Assembly (NCBI GenBank): GCA_964434165.1
Contig: CAYSUS010000056.1
Span: forward strand, 1 to 45,119
Length of the DNA stretch: 45,119 bases
Source of the DNA: CAYSUS01 sp964434165
GTDB lineage: Bacteria > Planctomycetota > Planctomycetia > Pirellulales > Thermoguttaceae
Direction of reading: 5' to 3'
The notes below the pieces were generated by a model. The model ran no database searches and was not told where the DNA came from. It saw only the letters and a list, made by a program, of their open reading frames with translations. A program made the translations under genes and the position numbers. Every line of letters starts with the position of its first letter. Position 1 is the first letter of the stretch. This document shows, piece after piece, positions 1 to 7,664 of the stretch.

Positions 1-19
1 GGGCCTATAATGCCGGGCT

Positions 20-1048
20 ATGGCTGCCATCGAGATCGAGCAACTGGCGAAGTCGTATTTTGTGCATCGGAAGCGCGAGGGGGTGCTGGCGTCGCTCGCC
101 GGGTTGTTCCGCCGGGAATATCGCGAGGTGCGGGCGGTGCGGGGCATCGATCTGACGGTCGAGCCGGGCGAGTTCGTCGCGTTTCTCGGGCCGAACGGGG
201 CGGGCAAGACAACGACGCTGAAACTCCTCTCCGGCGTGATCACCCCCACTAGTGGCACGGCCCGGGTGCTCGGCCACGTGCCCTGGCGACGCGAGAACGC
301 CTACCGCCGGCGCTTCGCTCTGGTGATGGGCCAGAAGAACCAGCTCTGGTGGGACCTGCCGGCCGCCGAGTCGTTCCGGCTGCATCAGCAGATCTACCGC
401 ATCGAGCCGGGGCGGTTCCAGCGGACCTGCGACGAGCTGACCGAGATGCTTGGCGTGGGCGTGCTCCTCGCGCAGCCCGTGCGCGAGCTGAGCCTCGGCG
501 AGCGCATGAAGATGGAGCTGATCGCCGCGCTGCTCCACTGCCCGGAGGTGCTGTTCCTCGACGAGCCGACGATCGGCCTGGACGTGGTCGCCCAGCACAA
601 CATCCAGACCTTCCTCCGCGAGTACCAGCAGGAGCGCAAGGTCACCATCCTCCTGACCAGCCACTACATGAAGGACGTGGCGGCCCTGTGCCGGCGCGTG
701 GTGGTGATCGCCTCCGGTACGATCATCTACGACGGGTCGCTTTCGGGCATCCTCCACCGCTTCGGCGGGCACAAGGTCGTCTCGCTCCAGTTCTCCGACG
801 GGCGGATCCCGGCCGACCTGGCCCGGTTCGGCGAGGTCCTCTCCCAAGAGCCGCCCCGGGCGAAGCTCCGCGTGGAGAGGAACGTGGTCGCCGAGACGCT
901 TTCCGCCATCCTGGCGGCACACGCCGTGGAGGACATCAGCGTCGAGGATCCCCCCTTGGAAGAGATCATCGCCGGGGTGTTCACCGGGGCCCGGGAGCCG
1001 CCGCAGCGGGCACTGGGCCAAGTGCCGGAGCTGATGAAAGAGGCGTGA
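20..1048 (+). CDS. ABC transporter ATP-binding protein (COG4586-type exporter)
   Basis: Cytoplasmic ATPase of an ABC-2 type exporter; the substrate cannot be read from sequence. The 342-residue protein shows Walker A GPNGAGKTT at 57-65, a Q-loop in MGQKNQLWWDLPA near 103-115, a signature in the form LSLGE at 157-161, Walker B LFLDEP at 178-183 and the switch histidine in TSH at 213-215. The stretch RREYREVRAV before the core and the VPWRRE/MGQKNQLWWDLPA sequence are typical of the COG4586 ATPases that work with COG4587 and COG3694 permeases, and those two permeases are encoded at 1804-2670 and 2677-3513. The ATPase is separated from them by two unrelated small genes, which is unusual because the three normally abut. 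The start is the first ATG in the frame, 19 bases into the window. Family assignment is firm; the transported molecule is unknown. Confidence 0.93.
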   Translation: MAAIEIEQLAKSYFVHRKREGVLASLAGLFRREYREVRAVRGIDLTVEPGEFVAFLGPNGAGKTTTLKLLSGVITPTSGTARVLGHVPWRRENAYRRRFALVMGQKNQLWWDLPAAESFRLHQQIYRIEPGRFQRTCDELTEMLGVGVLLAQPVRELSLGERMKMELIAALLHCPEVLFLDEPTIGLDVVAQHNIQTFLREYQQERKVTILLTSHYMKDVAALCRRVVVIASGTIIYDGSLSGILHRFGGHKVVSLQFSDGRIPADLARFGEVLSQEPPRAKLRVERNVVAETLSAILAAHAVEDISVEDPPLEEIIAGVFTGAREPPQRALGQVPELMKEA

Positions 1049-1124
1049 GGAAGGCGGCGGTGCGGGTAGCAATGGCGTTTCGGGTTGATTGCCGCGGGGT
1101 TCGGGGGGAGAATGGAGAAGATGC

Positions 1125-1565
1125 ATGGCGCTCCCGGAGTTCGACGAGCGGGGAGACCTGCCCGAGGGGGTGCACGCGGCGGCCATCAAAGAAGTCGTCC
1201 GCCGGTTCGGCGGCGGGGGCCAGCAGCGGCGCGCGGCAACTTCGCGTTTGCTGCGGATCCACGACGTGGCCCAAGCCACGAGCAAACTGGATCGGCTCGG
1301 GCTGTTCGGCAGTTACGTCGCCAACGAGCCCCGTCCGAATGACGTGGACGTCGTGTTGATCATGCGGGACGGTTTCCAAGTGCAGAACGGTCACGAGGAG
1401 ACCCGCGCGTCGTTCGACCACCTTCGGGCCGCCGACGCGTTCGGGGCGAGCGTCTTCTGGCTCCGGCCGGCGATGCTGCTCCTGGAGTCACTCGATGAGT
1501 TCATCGCCCACCGGCAAGTCAAGCGCGACCATTCGCGCCGCGGGATCGTCGAGGTGCGGGTATGA
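1125..1565 (+). CDS. DUF6932-like nucleotidyltransferase-fold protein
   Basis: A 146-residue protein starting MALPEFDERGDLPEG. The segment LFGSYVANEPRPNDVDVVLI matches the minimal nucleotidyltransferase pattern GS...DxD (NDVDV), so a small nucleotidyl- or related transferase fold is likely; it resembles the proteins grouped as DUF6932. No substrate can be assigned. The ATG at 1125 is chosen over an earlier in-frame ATG at 1089 because a GGAG sits 7 bases upstream (1114-1117) and because family members begin at this LPEF...GDLP sequence. The stop overlaps the next start by four bases (ATGA), so the two are probably translated together. It sits between the ATPase and permease genes of an ABC exporter. 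Small nucleotidyltransferases are often half of toxin-antitoxin pairs; that role here is only a possibility. Confidence 0.75.
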   Translation: MALPEFDERGDLPEGVHAAAIKEVVRRFGGGGQQRRAATSRLLRIHDVAQATSKLDRLGLFGSYVANEPRPNDVDVVLIMRDGFQVQNGHEETRASFDHLRAADAFGASVFWLRPAMLLLESLDEFIAHRQVKRDHSRRGIVEVRV

Positions 1566-1771
1566 TTCGCAATGACCAGGAGTTGAGAGTGACCCAGGAG
1601 CGCATCGCGTATTTCCGGGGCTTGCTCGCTCAGTTGCGCGTGGCCGCAACGCCCGAGGAGTTTCCGCTCGTGGCGAGCGGCTACCGGGCGGAGATCGAGC
1701 GGATGCAGGAGGATATGCTGGCCTACCGCACGCGTCACGCGAGTCAACCGGTGCCCGCCGAGAGTCCGTAA
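1562..1771 (+). CDS. Small helical partner protein (69 aa), unknown function
   Basis: A 69-residue, charged, probably all-helical protein (MIRNDQELRVTQERIAYFRG...) with no recognisable catalytic motif. It overlaps the preceding nucleotidyltransferase-like gene by four bases at an ATGA junction, which argues for coupled translation and for a partner role. Regular spacing of Leu, Ile and Met through QERIAYFRGLLAQL and YRAEIERMQEDML suggests two amphipathic helices that could form a coiled-coil pair. I recall similar small proteins next to DUF6932-like genes, but cannot confirm a family by search. It ends 32 bases before the GTG of the first permease gene. Function is unassigned; antitoxin or chaperone for the upstream protein is a guess. 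Confidence 0.65.
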   Translation: MIRNDQELRVTQERIAYFRGLLAQLRVAATPEEFPLVASGYRAEIERMQEDMLAYRTRHASQPVPAESP

Positions 1772-1803
1772 TCCCTGACGCCCGGCGGGGCCAGAGCACC
1801 AGC

Positions 1804-2670
1804 GTGAAGCCCCTTCCTTCCACCACGCCTCTCGTCGCGCCTTCGCCCTGGTCCACCTGGTGGACCATCCTCCGCATCAGCATCCAGGAGCGCCTCGTGT
1901 ATCGCGGCGACTTCGCCCTGGGCACGCTGATGCGGTTCCTGCCCATCGTCACCCAGATCTTCCTCTGGACCGCGGTGTTCTCCGCCATCCGCGCGGCCTC
2001 CGGCGGCGAGTCGGCCTCCGTGGCCGGATACAACCAGCAGAGCATCATCGCTTACTACCTCTTGACCATGATCAGCCGGGCATTCTCGTCGATGCCCCGC
2101 CTGGCCTCGGGCATCGCCCGCGACATCCGCGACGGCACGGTCAAGAAGTTCCTCCTCCAGCCCATCGACATGCTGGGGTTCCTGTTCCTCTACCGCCTCG
2201 CGCACAAGCTGGTCTATTACACCGTGGCCCTGGGGCCGTTCGTCCTGGTCTTCTACCTGTGCCGGGGGTACTTCTCCGGCTGGCCGCCCCCGGAGGTGAT
2301 GGCGGCGTACGTGGCCTCGCTCTTCATGTCCTTCCTGCTGGGGTTCTTCCTCGAGGCCACCATCGGCATGATCGGCTTCTGGTTCCTCGAGGTCAGCTCG
2401 CTGCTCTTCGTGTACATGCTGTTCAACTTCTTCTTCTCCGGGCACATGTTTCCCATCGACATGCTGCCCGGGGTCTGGGGCCAGATCGTCCAGGTCATCC
2501 CACTCCAGTATCTGGCCTACTTCCCGGCGGCGGTGTTTCTGGGCAAGGTCTCCGGGCCGGACCTGGTCGTCGGCCTGTGGGCGCAGTTCGGCTGGGTCGT
2601 GTTCTTCATGCTCACGGCGCGCCTGGCGTTCCATTACGGCGTCCGGCAGTACAGCGCCTACGGAGGGTAG
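1804..2670 (+). CDS. ABC-2 type permease (COG4587-like)
   Basis: Integral inner-membrane subunit of the exporter whose ATPase is at 20-1048. The 288-residue protein has a soluble N-terminal stretch of about 40 residues and then about six hydrophobic segments (roughly 42-62, 121-150, 163-185, 192-220, 225-245 and 262-280). The sequence IRDGTVKKFLLQPID in the first cytoplasmic loop is characteristic of the COG4587/COG3694 permease pair, and the second permease carries the matching form RTGSLDFALLKPID. The start is a GTG at 1804; no strong Shine-Dalgarno sequence precedes it. Six bases separate its stop from the next permease start, so they are one transcription unit and probably a heterodimeric channel. 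Substrate is unknown. Confidence 0.9.
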   Translation: MKPLPSTTPLVAPSPWSTWWTILRISIQERLVYRGDFALGTLMRFLPIVTQIFLWTAVFSAIRAASGGESASVAGYNQQSIIAYYLLTMISRAFSSMPRLASGIARDIRDGTVKKFLLQPIDMLGFLFLYRLAHKLVYYTVALGPFVLVFYLCRGYFSGWPPPEVMAAYVASLFMSFLLGFFLEATIGMIGFWFLEVSSLLFVYMLFNFFFSGHMFPIDMLPGVWGQIVQVIPLQYLAYFPAAVFLGKVSGPDLVVGLWAQFGWVVFFMLTARLAFHYGVRQYSAYGG

Positions 2671-2676
2671 TCCGCG

Positions 2677-3513
2677 ATGAGCCAGCGCCCGCCCTACCTC
2701 CGCGTGTTCCTCACGTTCGCCCGCAACAGCCTCGTGCGCGACATGACCTTCCGCGCCAACTTCCTCATCGAGACGATATCGTCGCTCTCGTGGCTGATCA
2801 TGAACCTGGGGTTCTACGTCCTGGTGTTCCATTACACGCCGTCGATTGGGGCGAACACGGGCTGGGGCAAGTACGAGTTCTTCCTGTTCCTGGCCACAAC
2901 GCACCTTATCAACAGCACGGTGCAGGCCCTGTTCATGGCCAACGTGGACGAGTTCAGCGAGCTGATCCGCACCGGCTCGCTCGACTTCGCCCTGCTCAAG
3001 CCCATCGACACCCAGTTCCTCGTCTCGCTGCAGCGGATTGACTGGTCGTCGACGGGCAACCTGGTGTTCGGGCTGTGCCTTTTGGGATTCGCGCTGACCA
3101 AGGTGGACTACGTGCCCGGCCCGGCGCAACTGCTCCTCTATCCCCTGTACCTCGCCTGCGGCGTGGCCCTGTTCTACAGCCTGATGATCATGCTGGCCTC
3201 GATCAGCGTGTGGCTGGGGCGGAACCAGACGCTGTACGACTTCTGGTTCTACATCACGAACTTCGCGCGTTACCCCATGGAGATCTACTCGGGGCCGTAC
3301 GGGCTGCCGCTGCGGCGGGTGTTCACGTTCGTGATCCCCGTGTTGATCGTGGTCAACGTGCCGGCGCGCCTGCTCGTCCGGCCCCTTTCGCCCCAGCAGC
3401 CCGGCGAGTGGCTCCTGCCCGGCTTCGCGGTGTTCGCCACCCTGGCGAGCCTCCTCGTGAGCCGGTGGGTGTTCAATCGGGCGCTGGGGAGTTATCGTAG
3501 TGCGAGTAGCTGA
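2677..3513 (+). CDS. ABC-2 type permease (COG3694-like)
   Basis: Second membrane subunit of the same exporter, 278 residues, about six transmembrane segments. The loop motif LIRTGSLDFALLKPIDTQF parallels the motif in the upstream permease, so the two subunits are distant paralogues expected to form a heterodimer on the ATPase encoded at 20-1048. The ATG at 2677 lies six bases after the previous stop. The C-terminus ends RWVFNRALGSYRSASS, typical of this family, whose members end with a basic amphipathic tail after the last membrane helix. The gene closes the operon: the next 193 bases carry no gene. No neighbour hints at the exported compound. Confidence 0.9.
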   Translation: MSQRPPYLRVFLTFARNSLVRDMTFRANFLIETISSLSWLIMNLGFYVLVFHYTPSIGANTGWGKYEFFLFLATTHLINSTVQALFMANVDEFSELIRTGSLDFALLKPIDTQFLVSLQRIDWSSTGNLVFGLCLLGFALTKVDYVPGPAQLLLYPLYLACGVALFYSLMIMLASISVWLGRNQTLYDFWFYITNFARYPMEIYSGPYGLPLRRVFTFVIPVLIVVNVPARLLVRPLSPQQPGEWLLPGFAVFATLASLLVSRWVFNRALGSYRSASS

Positions 3514-3706
3514 GGGGTTATTGGGTTATCGGGTGAGTGGTGGGAGCAGGTTGGGGCGCCGCTCGTGCCTCGTAATGCCGAGCTTCATACGTCGTACTCC
3601 GTACCCGGACCGGGCTTGGACGCGGCTGGAGCACGGACCAAAGCGGTGCCGGGCCCTGAGTTGGACGACCGCCGCGTGTTGAACGCGGCGCTGGGGAGCT
3701 GTCGCC
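3514..3706. other. Intergenic spacer with short repeated words
   Basis: No gene is visible. The first part contains the short direct repetition GGGTTATTGGGTTATCGGGT just after the permease stop. A 12-base word, GCGCTGGGGAGT or a close variant, occurs at the permease C-terminus (about 3481) and again near 3688, immediately before the DUF1559 start. No clear promoter or terminator could be picked. Confidence 0.4.
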
Positions 3707-4606
3707 ATGCAACGTGTTGACGCGGACGAGACGATCCTCGGCGCATGGATTATCCTCATGGCGACCTTGACGCTGGGCGTCTGGTTCGTCAGCCTGTGCT
3801 CTCGAACGCTCGCCACGCCGGACGGGGTGGATCGGCCGACGCATCTTTGGAACCGCGCGGTGGAGTGGTTCTGGCTTCTGCTGTTGGCGGTGCCGGTTGT
3901 TTCCCTGGGCGTCCTTGCCGTCCTCTTCCCCGCCGACGCCACTTCCCGAGAAGCGCCGCGCCGCGCCTCATGCTTGAACAACCTCAAGCAGATCGGCCTG
4001 GCCCTGCACAACTACCACGACGCCTACGGCTGCTTCCCGCCGGCCTGCACGACCGACAAGGACGGACGCCCCCTCCATAGCTGGCGCGTGCTGATCGTAC
4101 CCTACCTCGAGAGCCGGGACTTCTACGATCAACTGCGCCTGGAGGAGCCGTGGGACAGCCCGCACAACCGGGCCGTGGCAAGGGAGTGGTACGACGGTCG
4201 CGCGCCCTGCTACCGCTGCTCGAGCGACCGGCAAGGCGACCCGTCCTCGACGAGCTACGTGATGCTGACCGGGCCGGGCACGATCTCCGACGGCGGGTCG
4301 TCGTCCGCCTTGGAGGCGATCACCGACGGCCCGGAGCAGACGATTATCGTCGTGGAGATGGCCCGCTCCGGCATCCACTGGATGGAGCCCCGCGACCTGG
4401 ACTTGCGCGAGATGTCGTTCCGAATCAACGATCTTGAAGCGCCCGGCGTGCGAAGCGACCACCCGGGCGTCGTCCACGTGGTGACCGCCGACGGGGCCGG
4501 GCATACCCTCCACAACGACCTCCCGGAAGACGACCTCCGCGCCCTGGCAACCATCGCCGGCGGGGAAGAGGCCTGCGGCGTGCTGGAATCGAAAGGAGAT
4601 CGATGA
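3707..4606 (+). CDS. DUF1559 protein with N-terminal membrane segments
   Basis: A 299-residue membrane-anchored protein of the DUF1559 family, greatly expanded in Planctomycetes. Hydrophobic helices lie at about 10-30 and 52-74, followed by the family hallmark CLNNLKQIGLALHNYHD at 89-105 and the YGCFPP turn. Near the C-terminus SDHPGVVHVVTADG gives the H-X9-DG motif. Most DUF1559 proteins start with a type IV prepilin-like signal; this one instead has two ordinary-looking transmembrane helices before the conserved region, so it is an atypical architecture. Most of the protein is probably outside the cytoplasmic membrane. The family's molecular role is not established; pseudopilin-like surface proteins are the usual suggestion. 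It is preceded by the spacer described above and followed by a repeat-bearing spacer. Confidence 0.88.
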   Translation: MQRVDADETILGAWIILMATLTLGVWFVSLCSRTLATPDGVDRPTHLWNRAVEWFWLLLLAVPVVSLGVLAVLFPADATSREAPRRASCLNNLKQIGLALHNYHDAYGCFPPACTTDKDGRPLHSWRVLIVPYLESRDFYDQLRLEEPWDSPHNRAVAREWYDGRAPCYRCSSDRQGDPSSTSYVMLTGPGTISDGGSSSALEAITDGPEQTIIVVEMARSGIHWMEPRDLDLREMSFRINDLEAPGVRSDHPGVVHVVTADGAGHTLHNDLPEDDLRALATIAGGEEACGVLESKGDR

Positions 4607-4609
4607 CTT

Positions 4610-4637
4610 GAGGAGTGATGATTGAGGAGCGATGATT
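4610..4637. repeat. 14-base tandem repeat in intergenic spacer
   Basis: Two copies of GAGGAGYGATGATT lie head to tail at 4610-4623 and 4624-4637, right after the DUF1559 stop. Further on, 4667-4700 holds simple words of the type ATTCTGCATTCTGCACTTATCATT. A similar low-complexity stretch (CATTGCCCATTCATCACT and neighbours) lies at 6685-6727 before the second isomerase-like gene. The spacer holds no gene. Confidence 0.7.
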
Positions 4638-4714
4638 GGGCAACAGGAGGAATCCACCGTCCCGCATTCACCATTCTGCATTCTGCACTTATCATTCTCC
4701 CACCCCTTCTTGCC

Positions 4715-5566
4715 ATGCGACTCGCCTACAGCTCCAACGCCTACATGAGGTTCCCCGTCGAGGAGACCATCCGCCGCATTGCCGCGCTGGGCTACGAGGG
4801 GCTGGAGCTGCTGGCCGACGTGCCGCACGCCTGGCCGGCGGGGCTGCTGCCCGAGCGGGTCGAGTCGATCCGCCGCGTGCTCGAAGAGCACAAGCTGGCG
4901 ATCTCCAACGTCAATGGCTTCATGATGAACGCCGTGGCCGACCCGCGCCAGCCGTACTGGCATCCCTCGTGGATCGAGCCCGACCCGCACTACCGGGCGA
5001 TCCGCCGCGAACACACCAAGCGGGCGCTCAGGCTGGCCGCGGACCTCGGCGCCCCGAGCATCCAGACCGAGCCGGGCGGGCCGCTCCCGCCGGGTCAGTC
5101 CTGGCATGAGGCCGCCGCCCTGTTTTACGACGAGATCATGCCTTGCGTCGAAGTGGCCGAAGCGTGCGGGGTGGGCCTGCTCGTCGAGCCCGAGCCGGGT
5201 CTGCTCATCGAGCGGTTCGACCAGTACCTGGAGCTGGCCGGCCGCATCGATTCCGGCCGCGTGGGGCTGAACTTCGACATCGGCCACGCCTTCTGCGTGG
5301 GCGAGGCGCCCGAGGACTGGATTCCCCGCATGGCCCCGCACACCCGCCACTATCATATCGAGGACATCGCCGCCACGCGGGTCCACGCCCACCTGGTGCC
5401 CGGGCGCGGGGCCATCGACCTGGGGGCCGTGCTCCGCGCGATCCGCTCGACCGGGTACGATGGCTGGGTGACCGTGGAGCTGTATCCCTGCATCGACGAC
5501 CCGGACGAGGCGGGGCGCGAGGCCCGATCGCACCTCCTGCAACTCCTTCGCGAGCAGACCGGATGA
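4715..5566 (+). CDS. Sugar phosphate isomerase/epimerase-like TIM barrel (first copy)
   Basis: A 283-residue xylose-isomerase-like TIM-barrel protein (AP endonuclease 2 superfamily). The metal-binding acidic and histidine residues of this fold are visible as the Glu in LLVEPEPG, the Asp/His of NFDIGHAF, the His/Glu of HYHIEDIA and the Glu of VTVELYP. The substrate cannot be told. The start is the ATG at 4715, because residues upstream in the frame translate the repeat-bearing spacer. Its TGA overlaps the ATG of the UbiA gene (ATGA at 5563-5566), so the two are translationally coupled. A second protein of the same fold is encoded just after UbiA. Together with the phosphatase-fold gene at 7665 this resembles part of the ebo cluster, so a role in making or moving a prenylated or sugar-linked metabolite is plausible but unproven. 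Confidence 0.88.
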   Translation: MRLAYSSNAYMRFPVEETIRRIAALGYEGLELLADVPHAWPAGLLPERVESIRRVLEEHKLAISNVNGFMMNAVADPRQPYWHPSWIEPDPHYRAIRREHTKRALRLAADLGAPSIQTEPGGPLPPGQSWHEAAALFYDEIMPCVEVAEACGVGLLVEPEPGLLIERFDQYLELAGRIDSGRVGLNFDIGHAFCVGEAPEDWIPRMAPHTRHYHIEDIAATRVHAHLVPGRGAIDLGAVLRAIRSTGYDGWVTVELYPCIDDPDEAGREARSHLLQLLREQTG

Positions 5567-6510
5567 CGCAACCCGTGGACCGCCGGCCCGGCACGCTCAT
5601 GGCGTGGCTCGAGCTGGTGCGCCTGCCGAACCTGTTCACCGCCATGGCCGACTCGGCGATGGGCGTCCTGTTCGTGCGCGCGATGGCCGGGCCGGACGAC
5701 TACCGCCTCCTGGGCATCCTGGCCGGGGCCTCCGCCGCGCTCTACGCCGGGGGCGTGGTGCTCAACGACGTGTTCGACCTGGACATCGACGCCCGCGAGC
5801 GCCCCGAGCGCCCGCTCCCGTCAGGCCGGATCGGCCCGGAGGCCGCGCGCCCGCTGGGCTTCGGCCTGCTGCTTCTGGGATTGGCGCTGGCGTGGACCGC
5901 GGCCTTTTTGGCAGGGCGGAACCTGGCGGGCCTTGTGGCCGTGTTGCTGGCCGGGCTGATCCTGGCCTATAACGGCGGGCTCAAGCGGACCCTGCTCGGG
6001 CCGGTCACGATGGGCGCGTGCCGCATGGTCAACGTGCTTCTGGGAATGAGCGTGGCGGCGATGGCCTGGGGAGCTGCGGAGTGGCTCGTGGCCGGCGGCG
6101 TCGGCACGTACGTGGTCGGCGTGGCCTGGCTGGCGCGGACCGAGGCCCACCGGAGTGACCACCGCCAGCTCGCCCTGGCCACGGTCGTCATGGTGGCCGG
6201 GCTGGCGATTCTAGCTTGTCTGCCCCAGTACCTCCAGCGCGATCGGCTCGCGCCGCTCCTGCAGGCCCAGCCGCTGCGCTGGTACCTCTTGATCGTCGCG
6301 CTGGGGCTGTGGATCGGCTTGCGGGGCCTGCGGGCGCTTTGGGACCCGTCGCCGGGCCGCGTGCAGCTCGTCGTGAGCCAGTGCATCCTGTCGCTGATCG
6401 TGCTCGACGCGGCCGTGGTGTTCGCCGCCCGGGGCATCGGCTGGGCGACCGTGGTGCTTTTTCTCGTCGTGCCCACGACGGTGGCCTCGCAGTGGATTTC
6501 CTCGACGTGA
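5563..6510 (+). CDS. UbiA-family prenyltransferase (EboC-like)
   Basis: Polytopic membrane prenyltransferase of 315 residues with about eight to nine hydrophobic segments. The first Asp-rich motif NDVFDLDID at 68-76 fits the NDxxDxxxD consensus that holds prenyl diphosphate through Mg2+, and is followed by ERPERPLPSGRI as in other family members. The second Asp-rich motif of classical UbiA enzymes is not evident; at the expected place the sequence reads GVAWLARTEAHRSDHRQL. The acceptor is unknown. The gene starts inside the stop of the TIM-barrel gene (ATGA overlap). It is not beside any menaquinone, ubiquinone or chlorophyll gene, and the isomerase/UbiA/isomerase/phosphatase order recalls the ebo cluster, whose EboC is a UbiA homologue. 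A side-chain transfer role in an undescribed lipid or secondary metabolite is inferred. Confidence 0.88.
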   Translation: MTQPVDRRPGTLMAWLELVRLPNLFTAMADSAMGVLFVRAMAGPDDYRLLGILAGASAALYAGGVVLNDVFDLDIDARERPERPLPSGRIGPEAARPLGFGLLLLGLALAWTAAFLAGRNLAGLVAVLLAGLILAYNGGLKRTLLGPVTMGACRMVNVLLGMSVAAMAWGAAEWLVAGGVGTYVVGVAWLARTEAHRSDHRQLALATVVMVAGLAILACLPQYLQRDRLAPLLQAQPLRWYLLIVALGLWIGLRGLRALWDPSPGRVQLVVSQCILSLIVLDAAVVFAARGIGWATVVLFLVVPTTVASQWISST

Positions 6511-6537
6511 AAGGATGAGAGGATTTGAAAGGGGAAA

Positions 6538-6647
6538 GGACCACGGAGGCACGGAGAGGGCAAGGGAGGGGGAATGGCCTGCCATGAGGGCTTGGACATC
6601 AAGCCCGTCTTCTCTTCCAGTCCGTGCCCTCCTTGCCTCCGTGGTCC
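6538..6647. repeat. Inverted repeat pair, CCACGGAGGC family
   Basis: GGACCACGGAGGC at 6538-6550 is matched exactly in reverse complement at 6635-6647 (GCCTCCGTGGTCC), with shorter related words (GGCACGGAG, CCGTGCCC) between. The pair frames about 84 bases with no gene. A related but shorter pair frames the spacer at 21603-21758, so this is an interspersed family. Confidence 0.75.
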
Positions 6648-6731
6648 TCTCTCCTCAGAGAAGCCTCCGCAGGCCGTAGCGCGTCATTCATCCCTCATCG
6701 TTACCCATTGCCCATTCATCACTCCCCTCCC

Positions 6732-7595
6732 GTGCTGCTCGGCTACAACACCAACGGCCTGGCCCATCACGACCTGCTCGACGCCGTGCGTCTGGTGGCG
6801 GAGATCGGATACCGGAGCGTGGCGATCACGATCGACCATCATGCCCTGCCGCCGGGCCGCGAGTGGACCGCGCGGCAGACGCGCGAGGTCAAAGGCCTCC
6901 TCCGCGATTTCGGCATGCGATCCGCGATCGAGACGGGGGCCCGGTTCCTCCTCGATCCGCGGGTGAAGCACGAGCCCACGCTGATGAGCGTCGATGCCGG
7001 CGGGCGCGCCAGGCGGATCGCGCTGTACCGACACGCGATCGACCTGGCCGCCGAGCTGGGAAGCGACTGCGTGTCGATTTGGTCGGGCGTGCCCCGCGAC
7101 GAGATCGAGGAGGAGACGGCCATGCGGCGCCTGGTTGAGGGCCTGACGGAAGTCGCCGAGTACGGGGCAGGGCAGGGGGTCGCGATCGGTCTGGAGCCCG
7201 AGCCGGGCATGTTCATCGACACGATGGCCCGGTACGCCGCGCTGCTGGGCCGCTTCGACGCGGACAGCCTCCGGCTCACGCTCGACGTGGGCCATCTCCA
7301 CTGCCAGGGCGAGGTGCCGCTGGAGGACCACATCCGCCGCTGGGCCGGGCAGACCGTCAACGTACACCTCGAGGACATGGTCGCCGGCCGGCACGAGCAC
7401 CTCATGTTCGGCGAGGGGCAGATCGACTTCGTCCCGGTGCTCCGCGCCTTCTCCGACGCGGGCTACGCGGGCGCGTTGCACGTCGAGCTCAGCCGCCACA
7501 GCCACGAAGGTCCGACGGCCGCGCGCCGGGCGCATGAGTTCCTAAGGCCTTTGATAGACGAGGTGAGGGTGACCACGGAGACAGGCGATTCGTGA
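6732..7595 (+). CDS. Sugar phosphate isomerase/epimerase-like TIM barrel (second copy)
   Basis: A 287-residue TIM-barrel protein of the same superfamily as the one at 4715 but clearly diverged. Candidate metal ligands lie in GLEPEPG, TLDVGHLHCQGE, NVHLEDMV and LHVELSRHSHEG. I take the GTG at 6732 (protein begins VLLGYNTNGLAHHD) as the start: an ATG at 6624 is in frame, but the intervening residues are translated interspersed repeat sequence with no resemblance to the family. No Shine-Dalgarno sequence is apparent. The gene follows UbiA after a 221-base repeat-bearing spacer and precedes the phosphatase-fold gene by about 70 bases. Two isomerase-fold proteins in one cluster suggests successive or alternative substrates, or one catalytic and one accessory subunit. 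Confidence 0.85.
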   Translation: MLLGYNTNGLAHHDLLDAVRLVAEIGYRSVAITIDHHALPPGREWTARQTREVKGLLRDFGMRSAIETGARFLLDPRVKHEPTLMSVDAGGRARRIALYRHAIDLAAELGSDCVSIWSGVPRDEIEEETAMRRLVEGLTEVAEYGAGQGVAIGLEPEPGMFIDTMARYAALLGRFDADSLRLTLDVGHLHCQGEVPLEDHIRRWAGQTVNVHLEDMVAGRHEHLMFGEGQIDFVPVLRAFSDAGYAGALHVELSRHSHEGPTAARRAHEFLRPLIDEVRVTTETGDS

Positions 7596-7664
7596 GAGCG
7601 CGTGCGTCACCGATAGTAAGACTCCTCCTGCACACTCCCTCCCCGACCTCACCGGATAGGATTC

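Noticed and set aside
1125..1771. Confident toxin-antitoxin call
   Set aside because: The nucleotidyltransferase pattern and small partner are suggestive only; no known toxin family or HEPN motif is recognised.
6624..6731. N-terminal extension of the second isomerase-like protein
   Set aside because: It translates the CCACGGAGGC-family repeat and low-complexity words, not a conserved protein segment.
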